DNA of 64,000 nt, taken from Streptomyces sp. NBC_00442. GTDB taxonomy: Bacteria; Actinomycetota; Actinomycetes; Streptomycetales; Streptomycetaceae. Positions 1 to 8,693 of the stretch are shown here, one piece after another. Location of the stretch: positions 6,324,001-6,388,000 of the forward strand of contig NZ_CP107918.1 of the NCBI RefSeq assembly GCF_036014195.1, in the 5' to 3' direction. Both the position numbers and the translations under genes were made by a program. The stretch's first letter is position 1. Each line of letters starts with the position of its first letter. The notes under the pieces were generated by a model that saw only the letters and a program-made list of their open reading frames with translations, did not search any database and was not told the origin of the DNA.

Positions 1-31
1 TCACGGCGAGGACGAGGACCAGGACCGACAC
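1..31 (-). CDS. Possible N-terminus of a divergent membrane protein, cut by the window edge
   Basis: Reading leftward from a GTG at 31, ten codons give an almost wholly hydrophobic start (VSVLVLVLAV). A GAGG-type ribosome site lies 6-7 bases before it. This looks like the first membrane segment of a gene divergent from the FAD dehydrogenase, with the rest outside the window. Ten codons cannot identify a family, and chance is a real alternative. Confidence 0.3.
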   Translation of the reverse strand, partial: MSVLVLVLAV

Positions 32-197
32 GACGTACACCTCAAGTACGGCCGGGGGGCGCTGTTTTGGCCGACGATAGCGCCCCGGCGACGCGGCTGC
101 CTCCCGGGTGCCCGCCGCCGGGCGGTTGACGCCGGGTGACGGCCCGCCGAAGATCTGACCCACGGGTAACCTGGCGGACGAGCGGAATGAGCGGCCG

Positions 198-1853
198 ATG
201 GCGTACGACGCCGATGTGATCGTGATCGGGGCGGGCCTCGCGGGCCTGGTGGCCACCGCCGAGCTGGTGGACGCCGGCAAAAAGGTGATCCTGCTCGACC
301 AGGAGCCCGAACGGTCCCTGGGCGGCCAGGCGCACTGGTCCTTCGGCGGTCTCTTCCTCGTGGACTCGCCCGAGCAGCGCCGTATGAGGATCAAGGACAG
401 CCGGGCGCTCGCGCTCCAGGACTGGTACGGCACGGCCGGCTTCGACCGGGACGAGGACCACTGGCCACGCGAGTGGGCCACGGCGTACGTCGACTTCGCG
501 GCGGGCGAGAAGCGGGCGTGGCTGCACGCCCAGGGGGTCCGGTTCTTCCCCGTGGTGGGCTGGGCCGAACGGGGCGGCTACGACGCCACCGGGCATGGCA
601 ACTCCGTTCCCCGCTTCCACATCACCTGGGGCACCGGGCCGGGCATCGTCGCCCCGTTCGAGCGGAGAGTGCGGGAGGGCGCCGCCCGGGGACTCGTTCA
701 GTTCGCGTTCCGCCACCGGGTCACGGGGCTCGGCCGCAGCGCCGGAACCGTCGACACCGTCACCGGCGAGATCCTGGAGCCGTCCGGTGCCGCGCGCGGG
801 ACCGCGTCCACCCGGACCGTCACCGGCTCCTTCGAGCTTACGGCGCAGGCGGTGATCGTGACCAGCGGCGGCATCGGAGGCAACCACGACCTCGTGCGGG
901 CCCAGTGGCCCGAGCGGCTCGGCACCCCGCCCGAACACATGCTCTCCGGGGTGCCCGCCCATGTGGACGGCCTCATGCTCGGCATCACCGAACGGGCCGG
1001 CGCCCACCACATCAACCGCGACCGGATGTGGCACTACACCGAGGGCATCCAGAACTGGAACCCGATATGGGCCCGGCACGGCATACGCATTCTCCCCGGC
1101 CCCTCCTCGCTCTGGCTGGACGCGCGCGGCAGCCGGCTTCCGGTGCCGCTCTTCCCCGGCTTCGACACGCTCGGCACGCTCGACCACATCATGAAGACCG
1201 GGTACGACTACACGTGGTTCGTCCTCGACCAGAAGATCATCGGCAAGGAGTTCGCCCTGTCGGGCTCCGAGCAGAACCCCGACCTGACGGGCAAGTCCGT
1301 ACGCGGTGTCATCGGGCGGGCCCGTGCCGATGTGCCGGGGCCGGTCAAGGCGTTCATGGACCACGGCGCCGACTTCGTCGTCGAGAAGGACCTCGCCTCG
1401 CTGGTGCGCGGCATGAACGCGCTCACCGAGGAGCCCCTCATCGACGAGGCGGCGCTGCGCCGCGAGATCGTGGCCCGCGACCGTGAGATCGCCAACCCCT
1501 TCACCAAGGACCTCCAGGTCACCGCCCTGCGCGGGGCCCGTGCCTATCTCGGCGACAAGCTGATCCGCACCGCGCCCCCGCACCGCATCCTCGACCCGGA
1601 GGCCGGCCCGCTGATCGCGGTGAAGCTGCACATCCTGACCCGCAAGTCGCTCGGCGGCCTGGAGACCGATCTGTCCTCGCGCGTCCTCATGGCGGGCGGC
1701 GAGCCGCTGCCGGGCGTGTACGCGGCGGGGGAGGCGGCCGGGTTCGGCGGCGGAGGCGTCCACGGCTACCGCTCCCTGGAAGGCACCTTCCTCGGCGGCT
1801 GCATCTTCTCCGGGCGTGCGGCGGGCCGTGCGGCGGCGAAGGCCGTCTCGTAG
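198..1853 (+). CDS. FAD-binding dehydrogenase (fumarate reductase / ketosteroid dehydrogenase-like flavoprotein)
   Basis: The 551-residue protein opens with a classic FAD dinucleotide motif, VIVIGAGLAGLVA, at residues 8-20. It ends with a GGGGVHGYRSLEGTFLGGC segment typical of the C-terminal flavin-binding part of the family. Family members are annotated as FAD-binding dehydrogenases related to 3-ketosteroid 1-dehydrogenase and fumarate reductase flavoproteins; the substrate cannot be told from sequence. No signal peptide is visible, so it is probably cytoplasmic. The ATG at 198 sits immediately before the FAD motif and has only a weak ribosome site. The neighbouring molybdo-enzyme begins about 95 bases downstream, so shared transcription is possible but unproven. 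Confidence 0.85.
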   Translation: MAYDADVIVIGAGLAGLVATAELVDAGKKVILLDQEPERSLGGQAHWSFGGLFLVDSPEQRRMRIKDSRALALQDWYGTAGFDRDEDHWPREWATAYVDFAAGEKRAWLHAQGVRFFPVVGWAERGGYDATGHGNSVPRFHITWGTGPGIVAPFERRVREGAARGLVQFAFRHRVTGLGRSAGTVDTVTGEILEPSGAARGTASTRTVTGSFELTAQAVIVTSGGIGGNHDLVRAQWPERLGTPPEHMLSGVPAHVDGLMLGITERAGAHHINRDRMWHYTEGIQNWNPIWARHGIRILPGPSSLWLDARGSRLPVPLFPGFDTLGTLDHIMKTGYDYTWFVLDQKIIGKEFALSGSEQNPDLTGKSVRGVIGRARADVPGPVKAFMDHGADFVVEKDLASLVRGMNALTEEPLIDEAALRREIVARDREIANPFTKDLQVTALRGARAYLGDKLIRTAPPHRILDPEAGPLIAVKLHILTRKSLGGLETDLSSRVLMAGGEPLPGVYAAGEAAGFGGGGVHGYRSLEGTFLGGCIFSGRAAGRAAAKAVS

Positions 1854-1948
1854 GGGGGCCCGTGCCCCGGGCGGGGAATTTCTGACGGAACGGTGACGTG
1901 CGGCCCCGGCCCCTGGCAGGACCGGCCCGCGGGTGTTCGAATCATGGG

Positions 1949-2683
1949 GTGACACCAGAACCAACGCCTCCGCCCGAGCGGGGCGCACCCGTCGGGCGCC
2001 GGCTCGTGCTCGGCATGCTCGGACTCGGCGTGGCCGGCGTCGCCTCCGCCCGCTACCTCCAGGGCGGCCTGGAATCCTTCCTCGGCGCCGCCGCCGACAA
2101 GGACCCCACCGGGCTCACCAGCCTGCTGCCCAACGGCGGCGGCTTCCGCTACTACTCGGTCACCTCGTCGGTGCCGAACAAGAGCGCCGCCGACTACCGC
2201 CTGAGCGTCGACGGCCTGGTGACCAGGCCGACGTCCTACACACTGGACGCGCTGCGCGCGCTGCCGCAGACCCGCCTGGTGCGCGATGTGCAGTGCGTGA
2301 CCGGCTGGCGGGTGCCCGGCACCCCCTTCGCCGGGGTCCAGCTGTCCCGCCTCCTGGACGCGGCGGGAGTGCGCCCCGGCGCCGGCGCGGTCCGCTTCAC
2401 CTGCTTCGACGGCGCGTACAGCGAGAGCCTCACCCTCGAACAGGCGCGCCGCGACGACGTGTTGATCGCCCTGAGCATGCAGGACAAGCCGGTCAGCCAC
2501 GCGCACGGCGGCCCGGTCCGCCTGTACGTGGCGCCCATGTACTTCTACAAGTCGGCGAAATGGCTCTCCGGGATCACGGTGACGGAGAAGGTCGAGCGGG
2601 GATTCTGGGAGGAGCGAGGCTATGACACCGACGCCTGGGTCGGCCGGTCCAACGGACGCGAAGACACCCCCACCGCCTCCTGA
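1949..2683 (+). CDS. Tat-exported molybdopterin-dependent oxidoreductase (sulfite oxidase / YedY-like fold)
   Basis: The chosen GTG gives 244 residues and keeps a twin-arginine-like export signal near residue 15 (GRRLVLGMLGLGVAGVASA). A single molybdopterin domain follows. The conserved Mo-ligand cysteine is in RDVQCVTGWRVPG, and the C-terminal WLSGI segment is usual for the family. The protein resembles small sulfite-oxidase/MsrP-like enzymes with no heme domain. Its last 62 bases overlap the start of a cytochrome b-type membrane protein, strongly suggesting an exported Mo-enzyme and its membrane electron donor or acceptor. The substrate is unknown. The open frame extends upstream to 1898, but that extension would bury the Tat signal. 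Confidence 0.85.
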   Translation: MTPEPTPPPERGAPVGRRLVLGMLGLGVAGVASARYLQGGLESFLGAAADKDPTGLTSLLPNGGGFRYYSVTSSVPNKSAADYRLSVDGLVTRPTSYTLDALRALPQTRLVRDVQCVTGWRVPGTPFAGVQLSRLLDAAGVRPGAGAVRFTCFDGAYSESLTLEQARRDDVLIALSMQDKPVSHAHGGPVRLYVAPMYFYKSAKWLSGITVTEKVERGFWEERGYDTDAWVGRSNGREDTPTAS

Positions 2684-3317
2684 ACTCCCCTACACGGTAC
2701 GGAGGTTCACGCCCGGCGTGCGATGGGTGCACCGGGCCACGGCCTGGCTGATGGGCGCCTGTGTGGTCACCGCCGCGATCCTGTACGTCCCGCAGTTCGC
2801 CGAGGCGGTCGGCCGCCGTGAACTGGTGGTGCGGGTGCACGAGATCTGCGGGGTGCTGCTGCCCGTGCCGGTCCTGGCCGGGCTCGTGTCGCGCGCCGTC
2901 CGGGCGGATCTGGGCCGGCTCAACCGCTTCTACCCGTACGACCGCACCTGGCTGCGCAGCGCCCTGCGCCGGCTGCGCGAGCCGCGGCCCGCTGACAAGT
3001 TCAACGCCGGGCAGAAGGTGTACGCGGGCTGGATCGCGGGTGCCTGCCTGGTGATGCTGGGCACCGGCCTGGTGATGTGGTTCACGCACCTCGCGCCCAT
3101 CGAGGTGCGGATCGGGTCCACGTTCGTCCACGACTGGCTCTCGCTCGCCGTCGGCATCGTCGTCGCCGGACACGTGTGGATGGCGTTCGGCGACCCGGAG
3201 GCACGCCGTGGCATGCGTACCGGGTCGGTCGAACGGCGGTGGGCGGAGCGTGAACACCCCTTGTGGGAACCGGGAGGGGACGACGCGGGTCCGGAACCCC
3301 GGCTAGACGACGAGTGA
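2622..3317 (+). CDS. Cytochrome b561 / formate-dehydrogenase-gamma-like membrane subunit
   Basis: This 231-residue protein has about four membrane segments. Candidate heme-ligating histidines sit in WVHRATAW, VRVHEICG, STFVHDW and AGHVWMAF. The internal KFNAGQKVYAG stretch is characteristic of FdnI/NarI-type cytochrome b anchors. It starts 62 bases inside the molybdo-enzyme gene, in another frame, so the two are almost certainly co-translated and work as a redox pair across the membrane. Its tail (GDDAGPEPRLDDE) is acidic and probably disordered. The stop codon lies 15 bases inside the 3' end of the convergent gluconate permease gene. Confidence 0.85.
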   Translation: MTPTPGSAGPTDAKTPPPPPELPYTVRRFTPGVRWVHRATAWLMGACVVTAAILYVPQFAEAVGRRELVVRVHEICGVLLPVPVLAGLVSRAVRADLGRLNRFYPYDRTWLRSALRRLREPRPADKFNAGQKVYAGWIAGACLVMLGTGLVMWFTHLAPIEVRIGSTFVHDWLSLAVGIVVAGHVWMAFGDPEARRGMRTGSVERRWAEREHPLWEPGGDDAGPEPRLDDE

Positions 3318-4709
3318 CAGGAGCAGCACGAAGCCGAGCGACACCACGGAGATGATCGTCTCCATCACCGACCAGGTCTTGACCGTCTGGCCGACGCTCA
3401 TCCCGAAGTACTCCTTCACCAGCCAGAACCCGGCGTCGTTGACGTGGCTGAAGAAGAGCGAACCGGCGCCGACGGCGAGCACGAGCAGCGCCGCGTGCGC
3501 GGTCGACATGTCGGCCGCGAGCGGTGCCACCAGACCCGCGGCGGAGATCGTCGCGACCGTCGCCGAGCCCGTCGCGAGCCGGATCGCGACCGCGATCAGC
3601 CAGGCGAGCAGCAGCGAGGGAATCGCCCAGTCCCTGGAGAAGTCCAGGATCATCCGGCCGACACCCACGTCGATCAGCGTCTGCTTGAAGCCGCCGCCCG
3701 CGCCCACGATGAGCAGGACGCCCGCGATCGGCGCGAGGGACTTCTCGACGGTCGTCGAGATCCGCTCCTTGGTGAACCCGGCGGCCCGGCCGAGTGTGAA
3801 GAGGGCGACCAGGACGGCGGCGAGCAGCGCGATCAGGGGCGAGCCGATGACGTCGGTGACCCGCTGGAGGTGGTTCTTCGGGTCGTCGATCACGATGTCG
3901 ACCAGCGCCTTGGCCAGCATCAGGACGACCGGAAGCAGCACCGTGGCGAGGGTCGCGCCGAAACTGGGGCGCTTCTCCAGGTCCTCCGAGGGGCGGCTGG
4001 GGACCATCGCGTCCGGGGCGGGGATGTCGACCCAGCGGGCGGCGTACTTCGAGAACACCGGGCCCGCGATGATCACCGTAGGAATGGCCACGACCACGCC
4101 GAGCGCGAGCGTCACCCCCAGATTGGCGCCGATCGCGTCGATGGCGACGAGCGGCCCCGGGTGCGGGGGAATCAGGCCGTGCATCACCGAGAGGCCGGCG
4201 AGCGCGGGGATGCCGATCCGCATCAGGGAGTAGTTGCCGCGCTTGGCGACGAGCAGCACCACCGGGATCAGCAGCACGATGCCGACCTCGAAGAAGAGCG
4301 GCAGCCCGATGATCGAGGCGATGGCCACCATCGCCCAGGGCATCGCCCGCCCGCCGGACTTGCCGGCCTTGGCCAGGATGGTGTCGACGATCTGGTCGGC
4401 GCCGCCGGAGTCGGCCAGCAGTCTGCCGAGTATGGCGCCGAGCGCGATGAGCACTCCCACGCCGGCGACGGTGCTGCCGAGGCCCGCGCTGAAGCTGGTG
4501 ATGACCTTGTCGAGGGGCGCGCCCGCGAACGCGCCGAGCGCCAGCGAGCCGATGGTCAGCGCCAGGAAGGCGTGCAGTTTGAAGGTGGTGATGAGCAGGA
4601 CGATGACGGCGATGCCCGCGAGTACGGCGATGCCCAGCTGGGTGTGGCCGGCCGAGGTGATCGGCTGCGTGGCGTCCGCTGCCAGGAACTCGACGCTGAG
4701 TCTGGTCAC
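3303..4709 (-). CDS. gntP: GntP-family gluconate permease
   Basis: This is a 468-residue, very hydrophobic permease with about twelve to fourteen membrane segments. It carries the GntP-family features HGLIPPHPGPL and LFFSHVNDAGFWLVKEYF. Family members import gluconate by proton symport. The GTG at 4709 lies 12 bases after the gluconokinase stop. Its AAGGAATC ribosome site overlaps that TAA, so translation is coupled to gntK. The pair imports gluconate and phosphorylates it into the pentose phosphate pathway. The 3' end overlaps the convergent cytochrome gene by 15 bases. Confidence 0.93.
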   Translation of the reverse strand: MTRLSVEFLAADATQPITSAGHTQLGIAVLAGIAVIVLLITTFKLHAFLALTIGSLALGAFAGAPLDKVITSFSAGLGSTVAGVGVLIALGAILGRLLADSGGADQIVDTILAKAGKSGGRAMPWAMVAIASIIGLPLFFEVGIVLLIPVVLLVAKRGNYSLMRIGIPALAGLSVMHGLIPPHPGPLVAIDAIGANLGVTLALGVVVAIPTVIIAGPVFSKYAARWVDIPAPDAMVPSRPSEDLEKRPSFGATLATVLLPVVLMLAKALVDIVIDDPKNHLQRVTDVIGSPLIALLAAVLVALFTLGRAAGFTKERISTTVEKSLAPIAGVLLIVGAGGGFKQTLIDVGVGRMILDFSRDWAIPSLLLAWLIAVAIRLATGSATVATISAAGLVAPLAADMSTAHAALLVLAVGAGSLFFSHVNDAGFWLVKEYFGMSVGQTVKTWSVMETIISVVSLGFVLLLSLVV

Positions 4710-4721
4710 GGTGGGGATTCC

Positions 4722-5231
4722 TTAGGTGGTGAGCGTGCGCAGCGCGGCGGCGGCCCGCTCCGCGATGTCCTCGGGGGTGCCGGACACGTCGACGGCGACG
4801 CCCGCCTCGTCCGCGCCCAGCGGCTGAAGGGTGGCGAACTGGGAGTCGAGCAGCGCGGCCGGCATGAAGTGGCCCTTGCGCTCGGCCATCCGCCGCTCGA
4901 TGAGCGCGCGGTCCCCCGTCAGGTGCAGGAAGACGATCCCGGGGGCGGCCGCCCGCAGCCGGTCGCGGTAGCTCCGCTTGAGCGCGGAGCTGCTGACGAC
5001 GCCGCCGAGCCCGGCCCGGCCGTGCGCCCAGGCGCCGATCGCGTCGAGCCAGGGCCCGCGGTCGGCGTCGTCCAGGGCGATGCCCGCGGACATCTTGGCG
5101 ACGTTGGCCGCGGGATGGAAGTCGTCGCCCTCGGCGTAGGGGACGCCGAGCCGTGCTGCGACCAGCGGTCCGATGGTGGTCTTGCCGGTCCCGGCAACGC
5201 CCATCACCACGATGGTCAGGGGGGAGTTCAT
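4722..5231 (-). CDS. gntK: Gluconokinase
   Basis: The 169-residue length and the P-loop MGVAGTGKTTIG at residues 10-21 identify a GntK-type gluconokinase, which converts gluconate and ATP to 6-phosphogluconate. Other family segments are GDDFHPAANVAKMSAG and the substrate-side ERKGHFMPAALLDSQF. It is first in a two-gene operon with the permease. Transcription probably starts in the 140-base gap shared with the divergent regulator, which contains a palindromic operator. Confidence 0.95.
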   Translation of the reverse strand: MNSPLTIVVMGVAGTGKTTIGPLVAARLGVPYAEGDDFHPAANVAKMSAGIALDDADRGPWLDAIGAWAHGRAGLGGVVSSSALKRSYRDRLRAAAPGIVFLHLTGDRALIERRMAERKGHFMPAALLDSQFATLQPLGADEAGVAVDVSGTPEDIAERAAAALRTLTT

Positions 5232-5322
5232 GCGGGTGGTGCCTCGCTGTCCTCATCGACATCGATGTCCGTCGCGGCCCACTCAAACTCATTAGGTACG
5301 ACATATTCAAGAGGTCGTGATG

Positions 5323-5339
5323 TAAAAGTCATACTTTTA
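5323..5339. promoter_or_regulatory. Candidate GntR operator, perfect palindrome
   Basis: TAAAAGT-CAT-ACTTTTA is a perfect 7+3+7 palindrome in an AT-rich patch that is otherwise rare in this genome. It lies between gntK and the divergent regulator gene, 19 bases upstream of that gene's -10-like TAGTCT. It would therefore cover the -35 region, consistent with autorepression and control of gntK-gntP. The binding protein is inferred from position. Confidence 0.6.
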
Positions 5340-5358
5340 AGGCCCGGGTTCGCGCCCG

Positions 5359-5364
5359 TAGTCT
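5359..5364 (+). promoter_or_regulatory. Probable -10 element of a leaderless promoter for the gluconate regulator
   Basis: TAGTCT fits the TAnnnT -10 pattern and ends 6 bases before the regulator's ATG at 5371. No ribosome site is present, so the message probably begins at the ATG. No convincing -35 hexamer is visible. Confidence 0.5.
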
Positions 5365-5370
5365 TGGCCC

Positions 5371-6072
5371 ATGACGACTGGGGCCCGGGGCCTTCACACG
5401 CATGTGCTCGACAGCCTGGGCCTGGCCATCACCGCGGGCGAGTACCCGCCCGGCAGCGTGCTGCGCACCGACGAGCTCGCGCAGCGCTTCGACGTCTCGC
5501 GCACCGTGGTCCGCGAAGTGGTCCGCGTCCTGGAATCCATGCATCTGGTCGAGTCGCGGCGCCGGGTCGGCGTGACGGTCCGGCCGGCGGAGCAGTGGAA
5601 CGTGTACGACCCGCAGGTCATCCGGTGGCGTCTGGCCGGCGCCGACCGGCCGCGCCAACTGCGCTCCCTGACCGTGCTGCGCTCGGCCGTGGAGCCGGCC
5701 GCGGCCGGGCTCGCCGCCCTGCACGCCACCCCCGCGCAGTGCGCGGCCCTCACCGAGGAGGCCCTCGGCATGGTGGCCACCTCGCGCGGGCGGCAGCTGG
5801 AGGCCTACCTCGTGCACGACGTCGCCTTCCACCGGATCGTGCTCAACGCCTCCGGCAACGAGATGTTCGCCCGGCTCGGCGACGTGGTCGCCGAGGTCCT
5901 CACCGGCCGCACCCACCACCAGGTCATGTTCCCCGACCCCGACCCGGCAGCCGTCACTTTGCACGTGCGGGTGGCCGCGGCGGTGCGCGAGCGCGACGCC
6001 GCGGAGGCCGAACGGCTGACCCGGGAGATCGCGCTCGGCGCCCTCCAGGAGCTCGACGTCCTCGCGCCCTAG
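5371..6072 (+). CDS. GntR/FadR-family transcriptional regulator of gluconate genes
   Basis: This 233-residue regulator has an N-terminal winged helix-turn-helix (about residues 8-70, with RTDELAQRFDVSRTVVREVVRVLE as the recognition region). A C-terminal FCD ligand-binding domain follows, with the metal/ligand histidines in VHDVAFHRIVL and LHVRVAAAV. Divergent placement beside gntK-gntP and the palindrome between them argue that it is the gluconate-responsive repressor. The ATG at 5371 has no ribosome site but sits 6 bases after a -10-like element, so it is probably translated from a leaderless message. Confidence 0.9.
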   Translation: MTTGARGLHTHVLDSLGLAITAGEYPPGSVLRTDELAQRFDVSRTVVREVVRVLESMHLVESRRRVGVTVRPAEQWNVYDPQVIRWRLAGADRPRQLRSLTVLRSAVEPAAAGLAALHATPAQCAALTEEALGMVATSRGRQLEAYLVHDVAFHRIVLNASGNEMFARLGDVVAEVLTGRTHHQVMFPDPDPAAVTLHVRVAAAVRERDAAEAERLTREIALGALQELDVLAP

Positions 6073-6150
6073 GTACGCTGAGCAACAAAAACGCGCACCG
6101 GATACCTTTCGGTTACCTCAGAAACAGCTCAAATCTGCCCGTACGTGACA

Positions 6151-6164
6151 TTGGCCACTGCCAA
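6151..6164. promoter_or_regulatory. Short inverted repeat upstream of the amino-acid permease
   Basis: TTGGC-CACT-GCCAA is a perfect 5-base-arm inverted repeat about 120 bases before the permease ATG, in the 209-base gap after the gluconate regulator. Its size and position would suit a repressor or activator site. No dedicated regulator gene is adjacent, so function is speculative. Confidence 0.3.
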
Positions 6165-6281
6165 ACTGTGCAGACAGCGGGGACTATGGGCGCCGCCGGC
6201 TCGTGCCAGGGTGACGACCTGCATCACCGACGCGACCGGTCCCGCACGACCGCATGACCCCTCACAAAGGCGAACTACTCC

Positions 6282-7739
6282 ATGAGTGACCGCACCATGC
6301 CTGCGGCCGAGCCCCAGAGTGCCCCCGCGGGGGCGACGACGGGCACCCCCCACATCGACGCCGGTGACGCCGGTTACAGCAAGGACCTCAAGTCCCGCCA
6401 CATCAACATGATCGCCATCGGCGGCGCGATAGGCACCGGCCTCTTCCTCGGTGCCGGCGGCCGTCTCGCGGGCGCGGGCCCCTCGCTCGCGATCGCCTAC
6501 GCGGTCTGCGGCGTCTTCGCCTTCTTCGTCGTACGGGCCCTCGGTGAGCTCGTGCTCTACCGTCCCTCCTCGGGCGCCTTCGTCTCCTACGCCCGCGAGT
6601 TCATGGGTGAGAAGGGCGCCTACACGGCGGGCTGGCTGTACTTCCTGAACTGGTCGACCACCGCCGTCGCCGACATCACCGCGGCCGCGACCTACGCCCA
6701 CTTCTGGGCCATGTTCAGCGACGTACCGCAGTGGGTCTGCGCGCTCGTCGCGCTCGCGGTCGTCCTCACCGCCAACCTCATCTCGGTGAAGTACTTCGGC
6801 GAGATGGAGTTCTGGTTCGCGATCATCAAGGTCGTCGCACTGGTCGCCTTCATGCTCGTCGGCATCTACCTCGTGGTGACCCAGCACGACGTCGACGGCT
6901 CCACGCCGGGCTTCGCCAACATCACCAGCCACGGCGGCATCTTCCCGATGGGCATGCTGCCCATGCTGCTCGTCATCCAGGGTGTCGTCTTCGCGTACGC
7001 CTCGGTCGAGCTGTGCGGCGTCGCCGCCGGCGAGACGGAGAACCCGCAGAAGATCCTGCCCAAGGCCATCAACTCGATCATGTGGCGCGTCGGTATCTTC
7101 TACGTCGGCTCCGTGGTGCTGCTCGCGCTGCTGCTCCCGTACACCGAGTACTCCGAGGGCCAGAGTCCGTTCGTCACCGTCCTCGACAAGCTCGGCGTGC
7201 CCGGTGCGGCCGGCGTGATGAACCTCGTGGTCCTCACCGCGGCGCTCTCCAGCCTCAACTCCGGCCTGTACTCCACCGGCCGCATCCTGCGCTCGATGTC
7301 GCTCGCGGGCTCCGCGCCCAAGTTCGTCGGCGTCATGAACAAGGGCAAGGTGCCCTACGGCGGCGTCCTGTTCACCGCCTTCTTCGGCATCCTGGGTGTC
7401 GCCCTGAACGGCGTCGTGCCGGACGACGCCTTCGAGATCGTGCTCAACTTCGCCTCCATCGGCATCCTCGGCACCTGGGCGATGATCATGGTCTGCTCGC
7501 TGCTGTTCTGGCGCCGCGCCAAGGAGGGCCATCTGGAGCGGCCCTCCTACAAGCTGCCCTGGGCGCCCTACACGCAGATCGTGACGTTGGTCTTCCTCGC
7601 CACCGTGGCCTTCTTGATGTGGTACGGCGGGGGAGTGGGCCGCACCACGATCTACTGCCTGCCGATCATCGCGGCGCTGCTCGTCGGCGGCTGGTACGTC
7701 GTGCGCAAGCGGGTCGGCGCGATCGCCTCGGGCGAATAG
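6282..7739 (+). CDS. Amino-acid permease, AnsP-like (APC superfamily)
   Basis: The 485-residue protein has about twelve membrane segments. It begins, after a soluble N-terminus of roughly 35 residues, with the APC hallmark RHINMIAIGGAIGTGLFLGAG. The segment ELCGVAAGETENPQKILPKAIN is typical of the asparagine/GABA/aromatic permease branch, and overall it looks closest to L-asparagine permeases. It imports an amino acid by proton symport; exact specificity is not readable. It is a single gene, followed by a hairpin shared with the convergent TetR gene. Confidence 0.87.
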   Translation: MSDRTMPAAEPQSAPAGATTGTPHIDAGDAGYSKDLKSRHINMIAIGGAIGTGLFLGAGGRLAGAGPSLAIAYAVCGVFAFFVVRALGELVLYRPSSGAFVSYAREFMGEKGAYTAGWLYFLNWSTTAVADITAAATYAHFWAMFSDVPQWVCALVALAVVLTANLISVKYFGEMEFWFAIIKVVALVAFMLVGIYLVVTQHDVDGSTPGFANITSHGGIFPMGMLPMLLVIQGVVFAYASVELCGVAAGETENPQKILPKAINSIMWRVGIFYVGSVVLLALLLPYTEYSEGQSPFVTVLDKLGVPGAAGVMNLVVLTAALSSLNSGLYSTGRILRSMSLAGSAPKFVGVMNKGKVPYGGVLFTAFFGILGVALNGVVPDDAFEIVLNFASIGILGTWAMIMVCSLLFWRRAKEGHLERPSYKLPWAPYTQIVTLVFLATVAFLMWYGGGVGRTTIYCLPIIAALLVGGWYVVRKRVGAIASGE

Positions 7740-7805
7740 GCCCCGGCCACCGCGCGGGCGCACGGCCCCGGACACGGCCACGCGGCGCCGGCCTCCCGGC
7801 GCCCC

Positions 7806-7844
7806 GGAAGGGCGGCATCCCCGAACCCGGGACGCCGCCCTTCC
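7806..7844. terminator. Bidirectional hairpin terminator between permease and TetR gene
   Basis: A 16-base stem (GGAAGGGCGGCATCCC pairing with GGGACGCCGCCCTTCC, one mismatch) with a 7-base loop lies between two convergent genes. It could end transcription from both sides. Confidence 0.75.
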
Positions 7845-7867
7845 CCATGCCCGCAGAACGCGCTTCG

Positions 7868-8575
7868 TCATGCCCCTACGTGCTGCAAGCGGGCGGCGGC
7901 CGACGCCAGCATCATCTCCAGGGCCGCCGGATAGGCACTGCGGCCCATCTCCGCGACCAGGGTCGGCGCCGTCGCCGCCACGTTCGGATGAGTGTCCGCG
8001 CCGAGCCGTGCGTACCGCTCGCGCCAGGTGCGCTCCTCCAGGGTCCGTGACTCCTTCGGCAGGGTGAGCACGGTCGCGTCGAGGGCCGCGAACGCCAAGG
8101 TCTGGTCCACGAACACGTGGTAGATCCGCACCGCCTCGGCGTCCGGGAAGCCGGCCCCGCGCAGGATCGCCAGGATCGTCTCCACCGACCGCATCTCGTG
8201 CACCCGCCCGGTCACCCGCGTGCAGGTCAGCACCGCCGCCTGCGGGTGCGCCTGGTAGTCGGCGTGGATCCGCAGCCCCAGCGACCGCAGGTCCGCCCGC
8301 CACTCGCCGCCGGGCCGCCACGACCGCAGGGTGCGCCCGATCAGCTCGTCCGCGACCGCGAGCAGCAGGTCGTCCGTGTCCCGGAAGTACCGGTAGAGCG
8401 CGCTCGGATCCGCGCCGAGCGCCGTACCGAGCCGGCGCACGGTCAGCGCCGCGGCCCCGTGCTCGCCGATCAGCCGCAGCGCCGTCTCGACGATCAGCTG
8501 CTCCGACAGGACCGTGCCCCGCTTGGTGGGCCGGCGTCGCCGCCGTTCCCCGTCCGCCACGACTCGCTCGCTCAT
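7868..8575 (-). CDS. TetR-family transcriptional regulator
   Basis: The chosen ATG gives 235 residues. A basic stretch (RRRRRPTKRG) comes first, then a TetR-type helix-turn-helix around residues 15-60 (LTVRRLGTALGADPSALYRYF) and an all-helical ligand domain. The longer open frame upstream lacks family similarity and crosses the intergenic operator, so it was dropped. The gene is divergent from a permease-amidohydrolase pair and probably controls that pair and itself. The ligand is unknown. Confidence 0.88.
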   Translation of the reverse strand: MSERVVADGERRRRRPTKRGTVLSEQLIVETALRLIGEHGAAALTVRRLGTALGADPSALYRYFRDTDDLLLAVADELIGRTLRSWRPGGEWRADLRSLGLRIHADYQAHPQAAVLTCTRVTGRVHEMRSVETILAILRGAGFPDAEAVRIYHVFVDQTLAFAALDATVLTLPKESRTLEERTWRERYARLGADTHPNVAATAPTLVAEMGRSAYPAALEMMLASAAARLQHVGA

Positions 8576-8601
8576 GCAGCCGCACCCTAATGACCGCCGC
8601 A

Positions 8602-8619
8602 CGTTATGACAACGCCGTT
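8602..8619. promoter_or_regulatory. Candidate TetR operator
   Basis: CGTT-ATGAC-AACG-C-CGTT contains overlapping inverted repeats (CGTT...AACG and AACG-C-CGTT) in the 118-base gap between the TetR gene and the divergent permease. This is the usual location for a TetR binding site. The assignment rests on symmetry and position only. Confidence 0.4.
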
Positions 8620-8693
8620 GACGCACCGACTCCACCGGGAGTTCCATGTGCCGCCATCGGGGCCGACGAGCGCCCCTCGGCGAAGGAGCCCGC

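Noticed and set aside
42..1988. 648-codon antisense frame over the FAD dehydrogenase
   Set aside because: It is a shadow of the FAD-binding protein with no recognisable motifs.
3082..5310. 742-codon frame spanning gntP and gntK
   Set aside because: It is an arginine/alanine-rich out-of-frame shadow. The GntP and GntK frames carry the family motifs.
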